A stretch of 11,845 bases of DNA from JAZFYD01 sp036443405 (GTDB lineage: Bacteria; Planctomycetota; PLA2), in NCBI GenBank assembly GCA_036443405.1, contig JAZFYD010000177.1, positions 1 to 11,845 of the forward strand. The letters are read 5' to 3'. This document shows, in pieces, positions 7,952-11,845 of the stretch. The notes below the pieces were generated by a model. The model saw only the letters and a program-made list of their open reading frames with translations, had not been told where the DNA came from and did no database searches. The position numbers and the translations under genes were made by a program. Within the stretch, counting starts at the first letter, position 1. Each line of letters starts with the position of its first letter.

Positions 7952-8935
7952 CTAGCTACGCAGCTTGACGAGTTCTTCCGTCAGGACAGGCACGACCTCG
8001 AACAGATCGCCGACGATGCCGTAGTCCGCGATCTTGAAGATCGGCGCCTCGGCGTCGGTGTTGATCGCCACGATGCACTTGCTCGTGCGCATGCCCGCGA
8101 GATGCTGAATCGCGCCCGAGATGCCGCACGCGATGTAGAGCTTGGGGCTGACGGTCTTGCCCGTCTGGCCGACCTGCTCCTCGTGCTCACGCCAACCCGC
8201 GTCGACAACCGCGCGACTCGCACCCAAAACACCGCCGACCGCATCGGCGAGCTTCTCGAGGACCGGCCAATTCTCCGGACCCTTCATGCCGCGACCGCCG
8301 CTCACGATGATGTCGGCCTCGGTGAGATCGAGCTTCTCGGACGCCTTGGCCAGCACCTCTTTGACGATCGTCCGGATTCCATCGGCGCCGGCGTACTCAA
8401 GCGCCTCGATGGGCGCCGTGCGCCCCGCTTCGGCTGCAGCCGGCTCGAACACATTCGGACGAATCGTGACGACCACGCAATCCGCCGAGCCGCCGCCGAT
8501 GGTGGCGGTGGCCTTGCCCGCGTAGACGGGCTTTTTCGCGGTGACCGCGCCGTCCACCACCTCGATGGCGGTGACGTCCGTCAAGAGTCCGCTCGAAGTC
8601 GGCGCGGCGATCGCGGGCGCCAGGTCTTTGCCCGTCACCGACGCCGCCAGGATCACGACCTTCGGCGTGGATGCCGCGATGCCCTTCAGGCACGGCTTCA
8701 AATAACCGTCGAGAGTGAACGACGCGAGGTCCGCATGGTCGGCGACCAGTACGCGGTCCGCCCCGAGCGTCGCGGCCTCTTCGGCCAACGCCGTCGTGTC
8801 CGAGCCGATGAGCATCGCGTCGAGGTTCCCGCCGAGTGCGTTCGCCACGCGACGACCTTCGCCCATGACTTCCGCGGCGGACTTCTTGAGCTTTCCGTCC
8901 GCGGTTTCGAGGATGGCGCACACCGCAAACGACAT
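7952..8935 (-). CDS. etfA: Electron transfer flavoprotein, alpha subunit
   Basis: 327 residues, the usual family length. EtfA holds the redox-active FAD of the EtfAB heterodimer, which takes electrons from acyl-CoA and related dehydrogenases and passes them to ETF:quinone oxidoreductase. The N-terminal alpha/beta domain contains TGKDLAPAIAA (101-111). The C-terminal FAD domain is clear: SGGRGMKG (212-219), GASRAVVDAGW (238-248), QVGQTGKTV (254-262), GISGAIQHLAGM (271-282) and INTDAEAPIFKIADYGIVGD (291-310). The ATG shares one base with the etfB TGA (TGATG), so translation is coupled. No dehydrogenase or quinone-oxidoreductase gene is in this window, so the electron donor cannot be named. It ends against the convergent secreted-protein gene. 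Confidence 0.96.
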   Translation of the reverse strand: MSFAVCAILETADGKLKKSAAEVMGEGRRVANALGGNLDAMLIGSDTTALAEEAATLGADRVLVADHADLASFTLDGYLKPCLKGIAASTPKVVILAASVTGKDLAPAIAAPTSSGLLTDVTAIEVVDGAVTAKKPVYAGKATATIGGGSADCVVVTIRPNVFEPAAAEAGRTAPIEALEYAGADGIRTIVKEVLAKASEKLDLTEADIIVSGGRGMKGPENWPVLEKLADAVGGVLGASRAVVDAGWREHEEQVGQTGKTVSPKLYIACGISGAIQHLAGMRTSKCIVAINTDAEAPIFKIADYGIVGDLFEVVPVLTEELVKLRS

Positions 8936-11845
8936 CAGATCACCTTTGCTTCCTGACGGAGCAGGCGCACCAACTCGGGGACAGCCTTCGCTCCTTCACC
9001 CACGATCTTGCCTGCGGTCCGTGCCGCCGGCGGCTCGAGGCCTTCGAACTTGAGCGTGCCGCGCGGTTCCGGCGCCGGCAGCTCTTCGATCGGCTTCTTC
9101 TTCGCCATCATGATGCCCTTGATGGATGCGTAACGCGGTTCGGCGAGGCCGCGCTGGGCGGTGAACGCCGCCGGCAGCTTGACCTCGATGACCTCCGTGC
9201 CCGCTTCCGCTTCGCGATGCACGGTGGCGACGCCGTCGGCGACATCGAGCTTGGTCACCAGCGTCACGATCGGGACATCCAAGAGGCCCGCCGCGATGAC
9301 ACCGACCGCACTGTTGTCCGCGTCGATGGACTGGCGGCCAAAAAGCACCATGTCGTACGGGCGCTCCCTGATCACGTCGGAGAGCGCTTGCGCGATCTCG
9401 AGCGGACCACGGCTACCGCCCTCGTCCTTGATGTGAATCGCCTTGTCCGCACCCATCGCGAGCGCCTGGCGAATCTCCTTTTGTGCCGCGGGGACGCCGA
9501 GGCACACGACGGTGACTGTCGCCCCCTGTTCATCCTTGAGCTGAAGAGCACGCTCGAGCGCCATTTCGTCGTAAGGCGAGATGACGTACTCGACACCAGA
9601 CGGATCGATGGACAGGCTATCGGCGCCAACCTTGATCTTCGCGGCCGAGTCCGGCACGCGCTTGATGCAGACGAGGATTTCCATAGCCCTTCATTCTGTC
9701 ACGCGGATCAAGCGGGCGAAGCCCCTCGGCCTCCACCTATGCCTCGGCCGGAGCCTCACCCTCGGCCTCGTCCTCATCCTCGGGAGCTTCCCGGTCCTTT
9801 TCGTCATCCTCTTCGGGTTTCTTCGGACCCTCCAGCTCCGGCATCGAGAACTTCTCCCCGAGGTACACCTTGCGCACGATCGGGTCGTTCACCAGGTCCT
9901 TCGGCGTGCCCTCGCGGAGGATTTTTCCCTGATCGATGATGTACGACCGGTCGGTGATCGCCAGGGTTTCGCGGACGTTGTGATCCGTCAGGAGGATGCT
10001 GATGCCCTGATCACGCAGGCCTCTCACGATGTCCTGGATGTCCGAGACCGCGATGGGGTCGACGCCGGCAAACGGCTCGTCCAAGAGCAGGATCTTCGGA
10101 CGGGTCAAAAGGGCGCGCGCGATCTCGAGGCGACGCCGTTCGCCACCGGACAAAACATCGGCCCTGGAGTCACTCAGGCGGGTCAGCTCGAGCGCGCCCA
10201 ACAACTCTTCGACCCGCTCCGTGCGCTCCTTCTTGGTGATCGGTAGCGTCTCCGCGATGGCGACCATGTTCTGCTGGGTCGTGAGCCGGCGAAAAATCGA
10301 GGGTTCCTGCGCAAGGTAGCCGAGACCGAGCCGGGCCCGGCGAAACATCGGCAGGCGGGTAACGTCATTGCCCTCCAGCTCCACCGTCCCCTCGTCCGGG
10401 CGGAGCATGCCCATGGACATCTTGAAGATGGTGGTCTTCCCGGCGCCATTGGGCCCCAGGAGGCCCACGATCTCGCCCGGAGCCACTTCGAATCCGACGT
10501 CGTTCACCACCCTTCGACGCCGGAATGACTTAACGAGGTGGTGAGCCTGAAAGAGGCCCATGGCGCGGCATTGTACGGGTCGAGGAGCTGATTTCGATTG
10601 TGGATAAACCGTGGAGAATGGCGCGGCGCTGGCCAAAGAGCCGAGATGACCGCATGCAAACGCTGCGAAAGTTACAGAAATGCCCGTTCCCGCTCGCTTC
10701 GAAGCGCGTCTTCGGCGCCGATCGATAACCCGCGACGAACTCCCGACTTACGCGGTTGCCGTAAACGGACACCTGGGTTGCCAGCGCGTGCGCCGCCGCT
10801 CGGATGGCAATTGCACTGTAAACCTGCAGCTAACTGCAGCGCGTCGAAGGCGAGAAATCCGATTGCCGGGGAGAGGGCGCCGGGAATGTGAATAACGCCC
10901 TCACAATGCCCTTGACCTCACCGGATGAGTTTGATCCGGGAGGGCCCCGAATAGATGCGCGGAACGTAGATCGGCCAAAAAACCGATAGGGCTCGCCCGA
11001 TCATGTGATCGGCAGGAACGAACGGTCGTTCGACGCTCGAGGACCAGTCTTCGAGATCCGCGGCGGCGAACTCGCGGCGGAGCCCGCCGACGTCTTCACC
11101 CACGACCACGAGACTGCCCCCGGACGGGCGCGCGCGCATCGGGTTCTTCACGCCCTCATGAATGCCCGGGTCGAATTCGATGACGGTTCCGTCTTTCAGG
11201 CGCGCTTGCGCTACGGCCCAAAGGCGGCTGTCTTGCGAGCACTCGTTGTTGTCGCCCAACATGAAGAAGTGCCCATCGGGCACCTTCCACGTTTTGGTGC
11301 CGCGGTACGTCGATCGGTTTTGACGTTCGCAGTAGTACACGTCGCGGTCGATGTCGATGTCGGTAATCGTCGCCTTCACATCCGTCGCGACAATCGACAT
11401 GGTATGCAGGAATCCAATGTCGCTCGTTCCGAACTGGTTCGACAGTTCCGGCGGAGTGCCTATCGTGTTCTCGAATTCGACCTCGAACTCTTCGCCGTCG
11501 ATCACGACGATGAGGGTGTCGTCGACGTTGGCAAACGAAATCTCGTAACTCGAACCCGCTTCGAGTTGCACGTCGATGTCGCGCTTCACCGAACCCGGTC
11601 CGCCGGCGCGCACATAGCTCGCAGTCGCACCGAGCACGAGTTCGTGACGCACGCCGTGCTCGACGATGCGCACCTCGATCTGCCCGCGCCGCTCCACATC
11701 GAGTTCGAACGCCAAGCGCACGTCGCCGACAAACGGTTTCTCGACGCGCAGGGTGTCGTCGTCGTCAACCTCGTTGTACGGGAGCACGTCGTGCTTGAAG
11801 AGCATCTCGCTCGGGCCCTGCGCGTCCACCTCGAAGCGCCGTTCC

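Overview
GC-rich, gene-dense window, probably from a Gram-negative (diderm) bacterium. It carries an LptB-type lipopolysaccharide-export ATPase, secreted proteins with Sec-type signal peptides, and a signal peptidase I with large inserts. The repeat style (short CCAACGGC hairpins) and the inserted signal peptidase suggest Planctomycetota or a relative, but no marker gene here settles that. Nothing looks like a prophage, transposon or CRISPR array.

Left block (1-5321, minus strand, transcribed right to left): an MrfA/YprA-type DUF1998 helicase, a membrane-anchored redoxin whose start lies inside the helicase gene, an MrfB/YprB-type DEDDh exonuclease, and biotin-protein ligase BirA (cut by the window edge). 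The redoxin is the main discovery. Read conventionally it is broken by an in-frame UGA at 2641-2643. That UGA sits exactly where the first Cys of a CxxC redox motif belongs (FFRGAW-UGA-LYCRREL), and a perfect 8-bp hairpin with a CGUGC loop starts 12 nt after it. This fits a bacterial SECIS element, so the gene is best read as one 239-residue selenoprotein with Sec125-Leu-Tyr-Cys128. Helicase and exonuclease correspond to the mitomycin-repair pair MrfA/MrfB of Bacillus subtilis, here separated by the selenoprotein gene.

Middle block (5322-7951, plus strand): two exported proteins. The first has an acidic Pro-rich linker, an EF-hand-like loop and a thioredoxin-like end without CxxC. The second is a basic protein of unknown function. 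A cluster of three hairpins follows the first gene, and one of them recurs inverted after the second gene (26 of 28 bases identical), so the second gene is flanked by inverted REP-like elements.

Right block (7952-11845, minus strand): signal peptidase I (5' end outside the window), a 356-base gap with two exact DnaA-box matches, lptB with a probable leaderless promoter, then etfB and etfA overlapping by one base. EtfB and EtfA together form the FAD/AMP electron-transfer flavoprotein that carries electrons from acyl-CoA and similar dehydrogenases to the quinone pool.
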